Shown one piece after another: positions 33,468 to 43,613 of a DNA stretch of 64,000 bases. Both the position numbers and the translations under genes were made by a program. The notes beneath the pieces were generated by a model that saw nothing but the letters and a program-made list of their open reading frames with translations, was not told the origin of the DNA and ran no database searches. This DNA is from GCA-2725625 sp964574215. Its GTDB lineage: Bacteria; Pseudomonadota; Alphaproteobacteria; Rhodospirillales; UBA2165. The DNA lies in assembly GCA_964574215.1 (NCBI GenBank), contig CAZNLR010000015.1:33149-97148 (forward strand). Direction: 5' to 3'. Each line of letters opens with the position of its first letter. Positions within the stretch are counted from its first letter, which is position 1.

Positions 33468-33835
33468 TACAGAACCTCCGGCGCCAGGGAAATGATTTTC
33501 ATGAAATTGCGAGAGCGCAATTCACGGGTCACCGGGCCGAAAATACGGGTGCCGATGGGCTCATTGGCCTGGCTGATCAATACCGCTGCGTTCCGGTCGA
33601 ATCGGATGGCGCTGCCGTCGTTGCGGCGGATTTCTTTCGCCGTACGCACGACCACGGCACGGTGCATTTCGCCCTTTTTAACCCGGCCACGCGGGATGGC
33701 CTCCTTCACGGAGACGACGATGACATCCCCGACGGAAGCGAATTTCCGCTTCGAACCGCCAAGAACTTTGATGCACTGCACCCGCCGTGCGCCAGAGTTG
33801 TCGGCGACATCCAGGTTGGTTTGCATCTGGATCAT
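33467..33835 (-). CDS. rplN: Ribosomal protein L14
   Basis: 122 residues, exactly the common length. MIQMQTNLDVADNSGARRVQCIKVLGG is nearly invariant in bacteria. L14 forms bridge B8 with 16S rRNA and is the target of the silencing factor RsfS. It is the first gene of the spc operon, 33 bases after rpsQ; I found no strong promoter in that gap, so readthrough from the S10 genes is likely. Confidence 0.99.
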   Translation of the reverse strand: MIQMQTNLDVADNSGARRVQCIKVLGGSKRKFASVGDVIVVSVKEAIPRGRVKKGEMHRAVVVRTAKEIRRNDGSAIRFDRNAAVLISQANEPIGTRIFGPVTRELRSRNFMKIISLAPEVL

Positions 33836-33868
33836 ATTACTATTCCTCTACTAGTCAGCAGCGGCGGA

Positions 33869-34105
33869 TCATTCCGCGCCGCTAATTACTTCCCAACGCT
33901 TGCGTTTCGATATCGGCCGGCACTCCTGGATATGCACCGTATCGCCGATTTTCGATCCGTTCGCTTCGTCGTGCGCCACATATTTCTTGGAGCGCTTGAT
34001 ATATTTCTTGTAGAGCGGGTGTTTGAAACGACGCTCGACATTGACGACGACCGTCTTGTCCATTTTGTCGCTTACCACAACACCTTGCATCACTCGCTTA
34101 GGCAT
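33869..34105 (-). CDS. rpsQ: Ribosomal protein S17
   Basis: 78 residues. The conserved GVVVSDKMDKTVVVNVERRFKHPLYKKYIKRSKKY and the IQECRPISKRKRWEV segment identify S17, a primary 16S rRNA binder. It is the last gene of the S10 operon, between rpmC and rplN. Confidence 0.99.
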   Translation of the reverse strand: MPKRVMQGVVVSDKMDKTVVVNVERRFKHPLYKKYIKRSKKYVAHDEANGSKIGDTVHIQECRPISKRKRWEVISGAE

Positions 34106-34117
34106 CCAATTTGCTCC

Positions 34118-34318
34118 TTAAGACGCCGCTTGGCGTTTTTTCTCGTTCAAAATCGTTTTGATACGCGCCATGTCGCGCCGAACGGCACGGACTCGCGACG
34201 TATTTTCCAGCTGACCGCTGGCAGCCTGGAAGCGCAGATTAAATGCTTCCTTGGCAAGATCGTTGAGCTGGTCGCTCAACTCATCGGCGCTTTTGGCGCG
34301 GACGTCTTCCGCCTTCAT
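34118..34318 (-). CDS. rpmC: Ribosomal protein L29
   Basis: 66 residues from ATG 34318; the TTG at 34333 is a weaker choice because GGGAG lies 8 bases before this ATG. The fold is a helical hairpin with the family motif ELSDQLNDLAKEAFNLRFQAASGQLENTSRVRAVRRDMARIKT. L29 lies at the tunnel exit next to L23 and helps form the docking site for signal recognition particle and trigger factor. Confidence 0.98.
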   Translation of the reverse strand: MKAEDVRAKSADELSDQLNDLAKEAFNLRFQAASGQLENTSRVRAVRRDMARIKTILNEKKRQAAS

Positions 34319-34336
34319 CTCACTTACTCCCAAGCT

Positions 34337-34756
34337 CTAATTACCAGCGCCGAGACGCTGGACGAATTTCGTTTCAAGGGGCAACTTAGCCGCCGCCAGT
34401 TCAAAGGCCCGCCGGGCGACACTCTCAGAAACGCCGTCGAGTTCAAACATGATCCGGCCCGGTTTTACTTTGGCGACCCAGAATTCCGGCGTGCCCTTAC
34501 CTTTACCCTGCCGCACCTCGGCCGGTTTTTTCGAAACCGGAACGTCCGGGAAAATGCGAATCCAGACCCGGCCGGTACGCTTCATATGACGTGTCATGGT
34601 ACGGCGGGCCGCCTCGATCTGGCGGGACGTAATGCGCGCTGGCGCCTGAGCTTTGAGCCCGTAGGAGCCGAAATTAAGATCGGTTCCGCCCTTGGCATTG
34701 CCGTGAATCCGGCCCTTATGGGCTTTACGGAATTTTGTTCGTTTCGGTTGCAGCAT
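34337..34756 (-). CDS. rplP: Ribosomal protein L16
   Basis: 139 residues; L16 contacts the elbow of A-site tRNA. MLQPKRTKFRKAHKGR and the RIFPDVPVSKKPAEVRQGKGKGTPEFWVAKVKPGRIMFEL block are conserved; the arginine hydroxylated by YcfD in some bacteria lies in the latter. Normal length, with the usual place between rpsC and rpmC. Confidence 0.99.
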   Translation of the reverse strand: MLQPKRTKFRKAHKGRIHGNAKGGTDLNFGSYGLKAQAPARITSRQIEAARRTMTRHMKRTGRVWIRIFPDVPVSKKPAEVRQGKGKGTPEFWVAKVKPGRIMFELDGVSESVARRAFELAAAKLPLETKFVQRLGAGN

Positions 34757-34779
34757 TGTACTTCTTCCTTAAGCCGGCC

Positions 34780-35460
34780 TTAGCGGGACGGCTGCTGATC
34801 CAGTGCTTTTTTCTCAACGGCCATGGGATCGTGGGCGAGAATTTCACCCTTGTAGACCCAGACTTTAACGCCGCAGGTACCGTAGGTCGTATGCGCCGTC
34901 GCCGTGCCGTAATCAATGTCAGCCCTCAACGTATGCAGCGGCACCTGGCCTTCCCGGTACCATTCGGTGCGGGCAATTTCGGCACCGCCGAGACGGCCAC
35001 CGCAGTTGATCCGGATACCTTCGGCGCCCAGTCGCATGGCCGACTGAACCGCCCGTTTCATGGCCCGGCGGAAGGCGATGCGCCGTTCCAGCTGTTGGGC
35101 AATGTTCTCGGCGATCAAATTGGCGTCGATTTCCGGTTTACGGATTTCAACAATGTTCAAGCTGACATCGCCGCCCGTCTGACGCACCAACTCGGTGCGG
35201 AGGGATTCGATGTCCTGGCCTTTTTTACCGATGACCACGCCGGGACGGGCCGTGTGGATGGTAATCCGGGCGCGTTTGGCAGGACGTTCGATAACGATCT
35301 TGCTGAGGCCAGCCTGCTTGAGTTTTTCCTCCAGAAACTTGCGGAGTTTCAAATCCTCGTGCAACAGATCCGCGTAATTGTCGGTGTTGGCGTACCAACG
35401 GGAGTCCCAGGTGCGGTTGATACCCAGGCGGAAACCAATCGGATTAACTTTCTGGCCCAT
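34780..35460 (-). CDS. rpsC: Ribosomal protein S3
   Basis: 226 residues; S3 with S4 and S5 lines the mRNA entry channel and has helicase activity. MGQKVNPIGFRLGINRTWDSRWYA and a KH domain with RPGVVIGKKGQDIE are clear. The C-terminal domain ends with THTTYGTCGVKVWVYKGEILAHDP. It shares a base with the rplV stop at 35460. Confidence 0.99.
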   Translation of the reverse strand: MGQKVNPIGFRLGINRTWDSRWYANTDNYADLLHEDLKLRKFLEEKLKQAGLSKIVIERPAKRARITIHTARPGVVIGKKGQDIESLRTELVRQTGGDVSLNIVEIRKPEIDANLIAENIAQQLERRIAFRRAMKRAVQSAMRLGAEGIRINCGGRLGGAEIARTEWYREGQVPLHTLRADIDYGTATAHTTYGTCGVKVWVYKGEILAHDPMAVEKKALDQQPSR

Positions 35461-35840
35461 TATGCCGTCTCCTCACGTTCGCGCACCACAATGGTCAGAT
35501 TGCTGAACGGTTTAAAAATTCTACCTGTGCGGCCGCGGGCCCGGGGACGCCAGCGCTTCATGACAAAAGCGCGCCCCACGCTCGCCTCGGCGACGTACAG
35601 GCGGTCGATATCCAGTTGCTGATTGTTCTCAGCGTTGGCGATGGCCGACTGGAGAACTTTCTTCACGGCGCCGGCAATGCGGCGCTTGGAAAATGTCAGA
35701 TCGTTAAGCGCGCTTTCACAGGATTTACCGCGAATGCTTTGCGCCAAGAGATTTATTTTCTGCGGGCTGGTCCTGATCATCCGACCATACGCAATTGCTT
35801 CGTTATCGGCAGACCGTTTGGGCGCTGATTGTTTTCCCAT
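35460..35840 (-). CDS. rplV: Ribosomal protein L22
   Basis: 126 residues. L22 has a long beta hairpin reaching into the exit tunnel, where macrolide-resistance changes map; the hairpin segment GRAFVMKRWRPRARGRTGRIFKPFSNLTIVV looks normal. The N-terminal extension (KQSAPKRSADNEAIAYGRMIRTSPQKINLLAQ) is alphaproteobacteria-like. It lies 2 bases after the rpsS stop. Confidence 0.99.
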   Translation of the reverse strand: MGKQSAPKRSADNEAIAYGRMIRTSPQKINLLAQSIRGKSCESALNDLTFSKRRIAGAVKKVLQSAIANAENNQQLDIDRLYVAEASVGRAFVMKRWRPRARGRTGRIFKPFSNLTIVVREREETA

Positions 35841-35842
35841 AA

Positions 35843-36121
35843 CTATTCCCTCGACACTTTTTTGTCGGCGGTGTGGCCGAAATAAGACCGCGTGGGAGAA
35901 AATTCACCCAGCTTGTGACCAACCATATTTTCAGTCACCAGAACCGGGATGTGTTTTTTGCCGTTGTAAACGCCGAAAGTCAGCCCGACGAACTGAGGCA
36001 AAATAGTAGACCGCCGCGACCAGGTCTTGATCACGTCGTTACGTCCGGACGCGCGTGCCGCCTCTGCTTTATTAAGCAGATAGTTATCGACAAACGGACC
36101 TTTCCAAACAGAACGAGCCAC
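35843..36121 (-). CDS. rpsS: Ribosomal protein S19
   Basis: 92 residues from GTG 36121. ARSVWKGPFVDNYLLNKAEAARASGRNDVIKTWSRRSTILPQFVG is diagnostic. S19 in the head of the 30S subunit contacts S13 and bridge B1a. It is packed 10 bases after rplB in the S10 operon. Confidence 0.99.
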   Translation of the reverse strand: MARSVWKGPFVDNYLLNKAEAARASGRNDVIKTWSRRSTILPQFVGLTFGVYNGKKHIPVLVTENMVGHKLGEFSPTRSYFGHTADKKVSRE

Positions 36122-36131
36122 GGTTTCTCCT

Positions 36132-36956
36132 TTACTTCTTACGCCGGCGGATAATCAGCCGGTCGGTTTTCTTGTTGCTGCGGGTGCGTTTGCCCTTGGT
36201 CGGTTTACCCCAGGGCGACACCGGATGCCGGCCGCCGGAAGTCCGGCCTTCACCGCCGCCGTGGGGGTGATCAACCGGGTTCATGGCGACGCCACGCACG
36301 GCCGGGCGTTTACCCAGCCAGCGTTTCCGTCCCGCTTTGGACAGTTTGATATTGGCTTTATCGGAATTCGACACCGCCCCGATGGTCGCCATGCATTCGG
36401 CGCGGACGATGCGGATTTCACCGGAGGTCAGCCGCAACTGGGCATAACCCTGATCTTTACCGATCAACTGAACATAGGTGCCGGCCGAGCGGGACAACTG
36501 GCCGCCGCCGCCGATCTTGAGTTCAACATTGTGGATGATCGTACCGACGGGAATGTTGGCCATGGGCAAGGCGTTACCCGGTTTGATATCGACCTGCTCG
36601 CCGGAAATGACCTTGTCGCCCGGCTGCAAACGCTGAGGCGCCAGAATATAGGACAACTCGCCGTCGTCGTATTTGATCAGGGCGATGAAGGCCGACCGGT
36701 TGGGATCGTATTCCAGCCGCTCTACCGTCGCCGGTACGTCGAATTTGCGACGTTTGAAATCGATAATCCGGTAGCGGCGTTTGTGACCGCCACCCCGGCG
36801 GCGCGCCGTAATGCGGCCCTTGTTATTGCGGCCGCCCTTACCGTGCAGACCCTCGGTCAGACTTTTCTCCGGCTTGCCCTTCCACAGATGGGACTTGTCC
36901 ACCAGCACCAGAGCGCGGCGGCCCGGAGACGTCGGTTTATAATTTCGCAGCGCCAT
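36132..36956 (-). CDS. rplB: Ribosomal protein L2
   Basis: 274 residues; L2 is needed for subunit joining and peptidyl transfer. The OB-fold and SH3-like domains are followed by the conserved GVAMNPVDHPHGGGEGRTSGGRHPVSPWG, including the functional histidine in HPHGGG. It lies 2 bases after the rplW stop. Confidence 0.99.
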   Translation of the reverse strand: MALRNYKPTSPGRRALVLVDKSHLWKGKPEKSLTEGLHGKGGRNNKGRITARRRGGGHKRRYRIIDFKRRKFDVPATVERLEYDPNRSAFIALIKYDDGELSYILAPQRLQPGDKVISGEQVDIKPGNALPMANIPVGTIIHNVELKIGGGGQLSRSAGTYVQLIGKDQGYAQLRLTSGEIRIVRAECMATIGAVSNSDKANIKLSKAGRKRWLGKRPAVRGVAMNPVDHPHGGGEGRTSGGRHPVSPWGKPTKGKRTRSNKKTDRLIIRRRKK

Positions 36957-36958
36957 TA

Positions 36959-37288
36959 TTAAACTCCCGTCGTGATGTCGATGGAATCACCATCGGCCAA
37001 CGTTATGATCGCTTTTTTGAAGTCCGAGCGTTTGCCGAGATGTCCCCGGAAGCGCTTCACTTTGCCTTTTTGGCGAATGGTGTTGACGGCTTTGACTTTG
37101 ACGTCGAACAACCCTTCGATCGCGGCGCGGATTTCAGGTTTGGTCGCTTCCAGCGGAACCTTGAAAGCAACTTGATTGTATTCGGAAATAATCGTCGTTT
37201 TTTCCGTGATCATCGGCGACCGGATCAATTCGTACATCCGCTCTTTGCTTAAATTCACGTTCTTTCCGACTGAGTGATACTTGCTCAT
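36959..37288 (-). CDS. rplW: Ribosomal protein L23
   Basis: 109 residues; L23 at the tunnel exit anchors trigger factor and signal recognition particle. RSPMITEKTTIISEYNQVAFKVPLEATKPEIRAAIEGLFDVKVKAVNT is diagnostic. The N-terminus is about ten residues longer than the E. coli protein; the chosen ATG overlaps the rplD stop by 4 bases, which supports it over the internal Met at residue 18. Confidence 0.97.
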   Translation of the reverse strand: MSKYHSVGKNVNLSKERMYELIRSPMITEKTTIISEYNQVAFKVPLEATKPEIRAAIEGLFDVKVKAVNTIRQKGKVKRFRGHLGKRSDFKKAIITLADGDSIDITTGV

Positions 37289-37905
37289 TTCAAGCGCTCC
37301 ACCAGCTTTTCAACCGCATCCTTGGTCAACACCAAAGTATCCCGGCGCAAAATGTCATAAACGTTGGCGCCTTGCTGCGGCAGCACATCGATATTCTTGA
37401 TGTTGCGGGCCGCCTTGCTGAAATTTTCATCCAACTCGACGCCGCCAATGATCAGAGCCGAATTCCAGCCGAGACCCTCAACCTGCTTGACGAGGTCCGC
37501 CGTTTTCGGCGATTTGCTGGTGGCTTCGCTGAGCACCACCAATTTGCCGTCCGCCTGCTTGGCCGAAAGAGCCGTCCGCAAGGCGAGTTGACGGAATTTC
37601 TTGGTCAACTTGTGGGCATGGCTGCGAACCACCGGACCGAAAGCGACGCCGCCACCGCGCATATGGGGCGCTTTTCTGTCACCCTGCCGGGCGCGTCCTG
37701 TACCTTTTTGCCGGAAGGGTTTGGCCGTCGATCCTTTGATCTCGGCGCGTTGCTTGGTCTTGTGGTTACCGGACCGGCGCTTGGCCATTTGCCAATTGAC
37801 AGCGCGCGACAGAACGTCGGCGCGGGCCGGCACACCGAAGACGGCATCATCGAGATCGATATCGCCGACCTTCTTGTTGTCTATGCTTACGACGGGACAC
37901 TTCAT
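37285..37905 (-). CDS. rplD: Ribosomal protein L4
   Basis: 206 residues. The extended loop KGSTAKPFRQKGTGRARQGDRKAPHMRGGGVAFGP, which reaches the exit tunnel, is intact. In E. coli L4 represses the S10 operon by transcription and translation control; I could not confirm a matching leader structure here. It lies 5 bases after rplC. Confidence 0.99.
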   Translation of the reverse strand: MKCPVVSIDNKKVGDIDLDDAVFGVPARADVLSRAVNWQMAKRRSGNHKTKQRAEIKGSTAKPFRQKGTGRARQGDRKAPHMRGGGVAFGPVVRSHAHKLTKKFRQLALRTALSAKQADGKLVVLSEATSKSPKTADLVKQVEGLGWNSALIIGGVELDENFSKAARNIKNIDVLPQQGANVYDILRRDTLVLTKDAVEKLVERLK

Positions 37906-37910
37906 CGTTC

Positions 37911-38774
37911 TTAGTCCTTACTTTCCTCGTCGGCACCGGATTCTTCTTCCGAAGCCTCCTCTACCGCGGATTCCTCTTGTGCTTCTTCCTGAACTTCTTC
38001 CTGGACCTCTTCCGGGGCCGCTTCTTCCGCCGGCGTTTCCTTAGCGGGTGCTTCTTCTACCGACGCGTCCTCGGCGGGCGCGTCCTCGGAGGCGGCATCT
38101 CCACCCCGGAGCGCGGCCGGCATCGGCACTTCATCCGGCAACGGCTTTTTAACGGCGTCGCTGACCAGAACATAGCCGCCTTTTGCACCTGGTACGGCAC
38201 CTCTAATCAGGATGATGCCGCGGGCAGCGTCGGTCGACACGATTTCCAAATTCTGCGTGGTCACCCGCTCATCGCCCAGTTGACCCGCCATTTTCTTGCC
38301 TTTGAATACCTTGCCCGGGTCCTGGCACTGACCGGTCGAACCAAGGGCACGGTGAGAGACCGAGACGCCGTGCGAGGCGCGCAGACCGGAGAAATTATGC
38401 CGCTTCATGCCACCGGCAAAGCCTTTACCCTTGCTGTCGCCAACCACGTCGACATATTGACCGGCGACAAAGTGATCGGCCGTCAATTCGGCGCCGATGT
38501 CGACCATGGCGTCTTCGGAAATCCGAAATTCCGCCAATTTCCGCTTGGGTTCGACTTTGGCTTTGGCGTGATGGCCGCGCATGGCTTTGGAGACGTTTTT
38601 GACTTTCGCCTCACCGACACCAAGCTGCAGAGCGGTGTAGCCGTCCTTATCCTGGGTGCGCTGGGCGACCACCTGACAGTTGTCCACTTTAACCACGGTC
38701 ACCGGGATATGGGCGCCATCGTCAGCAAAGACCGCACTCATTCCAAGTTTTTGACCAATTAGACCGGTTCTCAT
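37911..38774 (-). CDS. rplC: Ribosomal protein L3 with acidic C-terminal tail
   Basis: 287 residues from ATG 38774 (a GTG 12 bases upstream is less likely). MRTGLIGQKLGMSAVFADDG and the methylated-Gln region of the L3 loop HRALGSTGQCQDPGKVFKGKKMAG are typical. L3 starts 50S assembly and reaches the peptidyl-transferase centre. After the normal end near residue 220, about 65 residues rich in Glu, Ala and Ser follow (EEVQEEVQEEAQEESAVEEASEEE). This is well beyond most L3 proteins and likely disordered. Confidence 0.98.
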   Translation of the reverse strand: MRTGLIGQKLGMSAVFADDGAHIPVTVVKVDNCQVVAQRTQDKDGYTALQLGVGEAKVKNVSKAMRGHHAKAKVEPKRKLAEFRISEDAMVDIGAELTADHFVAGQYVDVVGDSKGKGFAGGMKRHNFSGLRASHGVSVSHRALGSTGQCQDPGKVFKGKKMAGQLGDERVTTQNLEIVSTDAARGIILIRGAVPGAKGGYVLVSDAVKKPLPDEVPMPAALRGGDAASEDAPAEDASVEEAPAKETPAEEAAPEEVQEEVQEEAQEESAVEEASEEESGADEESKD

Positions 38775-38786
38775 AACAGTTTCCAC

Positions 38787-39098
38787 CTAGAGCTTGATTT
38801 CAACATCGACGCCGGACGCCAGGTCCAGTTTCATCAATGCGTCCACGGTTTCCGGAGTCGGATCGAGAATATCGAGCACCCGCTTGTGAGTCCGGATTTC
38901 GAACTGCTCACGGGATTTCTTATCGATGTGCGGCGAGCGCAGCACGGTGTATTTCTCAATCTTGGTGGGCAGCGGTATGGGCCCCCGCACCTGAGCGCCC
39001 GTCCGCTTGGCGGTGCTCACGATTTCCAAGGTCGATTGATCAAGTACGCGATGATCGAACGCCTTAAGCCTGATGCGAATATTTTGACTGTCCACCAT
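38787..39098 (-). CDS. rpsJ: Ribosomal protein S10 (NusE)
   Basis: 103 residues; S10 also serves as NusE in antitermination complexes with NusB and NusG. QNIRIRLKAFDHRVLDQSTLEIVSTAKRTGAQVRGPIPLPTKIEKYTVLRSPHIDKKSREQFEIRTHKR is near invariant. It is the first gene of the S10 operon and lies 87 bases after the first tuf copy, with a hairpin in that gap. Confidence 0.99.
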   Translation of the reverse strand: MVDSQNIRIRLKAFDHRVLDQSTLEIVSTAKRTGAQVRGPIPLPTKIEKYTVLRSPHIDKKSREQFEIRTHKRVLDILDPTPETVDALMKLDLASGVDVEIKL

Positions 39099-39146
39099 TT
39101 CCTAAATCCAAATTCCCATTTTCATATTTGCTGGGACATAATGCTA

Positions 39147-39172
39147 ACGGCGTCCTCCGAAGGGGACGCCGT
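39147..39172 (-). other. GC-rich hairpin between tuf and rpsJ
   Basis: Nine-base perfect arms ACGGCGTCC/GGACGCCGT enclose an 8-base loop 14 bases after the tuf stop. No T-run follows (TTAGCATT), so it is not a standard intrinsic terminator; RNA processing or a pause site is possible. The second tuf copy lacks it, because the sequences diverge at the stop codon. Confidence 0.6.
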
Positions 39173-39185
39173 ATCGCGGTTTCCT

Positions 39186-40376
39186 TTAATCGACGATGCT
39201 GGCGACGACGCCGGCGCCGACGGTGCGGCCGCCTTCGCGGATGGCGAAGCGCAGACCCTGGTCCATGGCGATCGGCGTGATCAGTTCCACCGTCATCGAG
39301 ATATTGTCGCCCGGCATCACCATCTCCGTGCCGTCGGGCAGTTCAACCGTCCCCGTCACGTCCGTCGTCCGGAAGTAAAACTGCGGCCGGTAGTTGCCGA
39401 AGAACGGCGTGTGACGGCCACCCTCATCCTTGGTCAGGATATAGGCCTCACACGTGAACTTGCGGTGCGGCGTGATCGAACCCGGCGCCGCCACAACCTG
39501 GCCGCGCTCAACCTCTTCACGCTTGGTGCCCCTGAGCAGACAACCGATATTGTCGCCCGCTTCACCCTGATCCAGCAATTTGCGGAACATCTCAACACCC
39601 GTGCAGGTCGTCGTCTGGGTTTCCTTGATGCCGACGATCTCAATCTCGTCGCCCACATTGACGATGCCCGATTCAACCCGGCCCGTAACCACCGTGCCCC
39701 GGCCCGAAATCGAAAACACATCCTCGATCGGCATCAGGAAGGGCTGGTCCTTGGGTCGGTCCGGCTGCGGGATATATTCGTCAACCGCCGTCATCAATTC
39801 CAGAATGCTGTTCTTGCCCGTCGCCTCGTCGCCGCCTTCCAGCGCCGCCAAAGCCGAGCCCTTGACGATGGGAATGTCGTCGCCCGGGAACTCATACGAG
39901 CTCAACAGCTCACGTACTTCAAGTTCAACCAGTTCCAACAGTTCTTCGTCGTCCACCTGGTCGACCTTGTTCAAATAAACCACAATCGCCGGCACACCAA
40001 CCTGGCGCGCCAACAGGATATGTTCCCGGGTCTGGGGCATCGGGCCGTCGGCCGCGCTTACCACCAAAATGGCGCCGTCCATCTGCGCCGCACCGGTGAT
40101 CATGTTCTTCACATAGTCGGCGTGGCCCGGGCAGTCCACGTGGGCATAGTGACGGGCGTCGGTCTCGTACTCAACATGCGCCGTCGAAATCGTGATGCCA
40201 CGCTCCCGCTCCTCGGGCGCCTTATCGATGTTCTCAAAGGCCGTAAACTCAGCCTGACCCAACTCCGACATCGTTTTCGTGATCGCCGCCGTCAACGTCG
40301 TCTTGCCGTGGTCAACGTGACCAATCGTGCCAACATTGCAATGCGGCTTTGTCCGCTCAAATTTTTCCTTCGACAT
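39186..40376 (-). CDS. tuf: Elongation factor Tu (str operon copy, tufA position)
   Basis: A 396-residue GTPase that delivers aminoacyl-tRNA to the ribosome. GHVDHGKTT (P-loop), DCPGHADYVKNM (G3) and NKVD (G4) are intact, and domains 2 and 3 are complete. It is the last gene of rpsL-rpsG-fusA-tuf and is followed by rpsJ, the standard tufA position. The coding sequence is identical to the copy at 55907 and diverges immediately after the stop codon, as expected of tuf pairs homogenised by gene conversion or of an assembly joined through tuf. Confidence 0.99.
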   Translation of the reverse strand: MSKEKFERTKPHCNVGTIGHVDHGKTTLTAAITKTMSELGQAEFTAFENIDKAPEERERGITISTAHVEYETDARHYAHVDCPGHADYVKNMITGAAQMDGAILVVSAADGPMPQTREHILLARQVGVPAIVVYLNKVDQVDDEELLELVELEVRELLSSYEFPGDDIPIVKGSALAALEGGDEATGKNSILELMTAVDEYIPQPDRPKDQPFLMPIEDVFSISGRGTVVTGRVESGIVNVGDEIEIVGIKETQTTTCTGVEMFRKLLDQGEAGDNIGCLLRGTKREEVERGQVVAAPGSITPHRKFTCEAYILTKDEGGRHTPFFGNYRPQFYFRTTDVTGTVELPDGTEMVMPGDNISMTVELITPIAMDQGLRFAIREGGRTVGAGVVASIVD

Positions 40377-40399
40377 GTCTCTTACTCCGCCGTTTGTTA

Positions 40400-42478
<2,079 letters not shown>

Positions 42479-42521
42479 TTTATTTTTCTTCTTTCGTCTA
42501 TCTAACGGTCCCGCCTAACGC

Positions 42522-42992
42522 CTACCAGCGATAGTGCGAGAAAGCCTTATTGGCTTCCGCCATGCGATGGGTGTCTTCGCGTTTTTTCACCGCAGCGCCG
42601 CGATTATTGGCGGCGTCAAGAAGTTCGCCGGCCAATTTTTCGACCATGGTGTTTTCAGAGCGGTTACGCGACATATCAATGATCCAGCGTAGCGCCAAGG
42701 CCTGGGCGCGCACCGACCGGACTTCGACCGGCACCTGGTACGTGGCGCCACCAACCCGGCGGGAGCGGACTTCCACCTGGGGCTTCACATTGTCCAGCGC
42801 CTCATGGAACAGCTGGACGGGATCCTGTTTCGCTTTCTTTTCAATATCTTCAAAGGCGCCGTAAACGATCTTTTCAGCGGCGGATTTCTTACCGTCCAGC
42901 ATCAAGCCGTTCATCAGGCGGGAAATCACCACATCTCCGAATTTCGGATCCGGGTGAACCAGTCGTTTTTCAGCAGCATGGCGTCGCGACAT
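42522..42992 (-). CDS. rpsG: Ribosomal protein S7
   Basis: 156 residues; S7 starts assembly of the 30S head and lies by the E site. SRRHAAEKRLVHPDPKFGDVVISRLMNGLMLDGKKSAAEKIVYGAF and the GGATYQVPVEVR hairpin are diagnostic. In E. coli S7 represses the str operon from the rpsL-rpsG gap; here that gap is only 12 bases, which leaves little room for the same structure. An identical copy is at 59243. Confidence 0.99.
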   Translation of the reverse strand: MSRRHAAEKRLVHPDPKFGDVVISRLMNGLMLDGKKSAAEKIVYGAFEDIEKKAKQDPVQLFHEALDNVKPQVEVRSRRVGGATYQVPVEVRSVRAQALALRWIIDMSRNRSENTMVEKLAGELLDAANNRGAAVKKREDTHRMAEANKAFSHYRW

Positions 42993-43004
42993 AACAGATA
43001 ATCC

Positions 43005-43376
43005 CTATTTCGGCCGTTTTGCGCCGTATTTCGAACGGCGTTGGCGGCGGTCATCGACGCCCTGAGTATCCAAGGTGCCGCGAATGATGTGATAGCGGAC
43101 ACCGGGCAAATCCTTAACCCGGCCGCCACGGATCAGAACCACCGAGTGCTCCTGCAAATTGTGGCCTTCACCGGGAATATAGGAGGTGACTTCAAAACCG
43201 TTGGTCAGTCGGACACGGGCAACCTTACGGAGCGCGGAGTTCGGCTTTTTCGGCGTCGTTGTATAGACGCGCGTGCAGACGCCACGCTTTTGCGGGCAGC
43301 CTTCCATGGCCGGAACTTTATTCCTCGTAATCGGCGCCTTGCGCGGCTTACGAATCAGTTGGTTGGTCGTCGGCAT
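43005..43376 (-). CDS. rpsL: Ribosomal protein S12
   Basis: 123 residues; S12 is the decoding-centre protein where streptomycin-resistance changes map. PTTNQLIRKPRK, the KPNSALRK motif (wild-type Lys) and GVRYHIIRGTLDTQGV are present, so no common resistance substitution is evident at the KPNSALRK lysine. It is the first gene of the str operon, with a leader of about 200 bases from a strong promoter. An identical copy is at 59726. Confidence 0.99.
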   Translation of the reverse strand: MPTTNQLIRKPRKAPITRNKVPAMEGCPQKRGVCTRVYTTTPKKPNSALRKVARVRLTNGFEVTSYIPGEGHNLQEHSVVLIRGGRVKDLPGVRYHIIRGTLDTQGVDDRRQRRSKYGAKRPK

Positions 43377-43442
43377 GAGCCTAATTCAACTCCTCAAATA
43401 GTCTTTCAACACGATTACAATAAATTGCAACATGCAACAAAA

Positions 43443-43481
43443 TCCGCCCCGAGAGCCAAGTGCCTGATTGCTCTCTGCGGA
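43443..43481 (-). promoter_or_regulatory. Leader hairpin upstream of rpsL
   Basis: On the minus strand TCCGC-A-GAGAGC pairs with GCTCTC-GGG-GCGGA across a 13-base loop, followed by TTTT. It sits in the str leader 67 bases before rpsL. It could be an attenuator or a ribosomal-protein-binding element; both are inferences. Confidence 0.5.
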
Positions 43482-43490
43482 TTCAAAAAT

Positions 43491-43504
43491 GCCCATTTAT
43501 GGGC
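43491..43504 (-). promoter_or_regulatory. Second leader hairpin upstream of rpsL
   Basis: A short perfect palindrome GCCCAT-AA-ATGGGC followed by ATTTTT on the minus strand lies just upstream of the longer leader hairpin. With a U-run after it, this is also terminator-like. Two successive such elements in one leader suggest attenuation. Confidence 0.4.
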
Positions 43505-43584
43505 GAAATATATGTCTCAAGTCTTCGGGGACCAACTGCGTCTAGGCGGAACACCTACCACCAGCAATCCCTGGAAAGGCGGCG

Positions 43585-43613
43585 AATATAGGGCTGAGAC
43601 GTTAGCCCGTCAA
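43585..43613 (-). promoter_or_regulatory. Strong promoter of the str operon
   Basis: TTGACG (43613-43608), a 17-base spacer and TATATT (43590-43585) on the minus strand, then a GC-rich discriminator CGCCGCC typical of ppGpp-repressed ribosomal promoters. The predicted start is near 43578, giving a leader of about 200 bases. The rest of the gap between rpoC and rpsL (43377-43835) holds leader hairpins and the rpoC terminator but no gene I would support. A plus-direction palindrome (AGCCCGT/ACGGGCT, 43604-43626) overlaps the -35 side. Confidence 0.75.
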
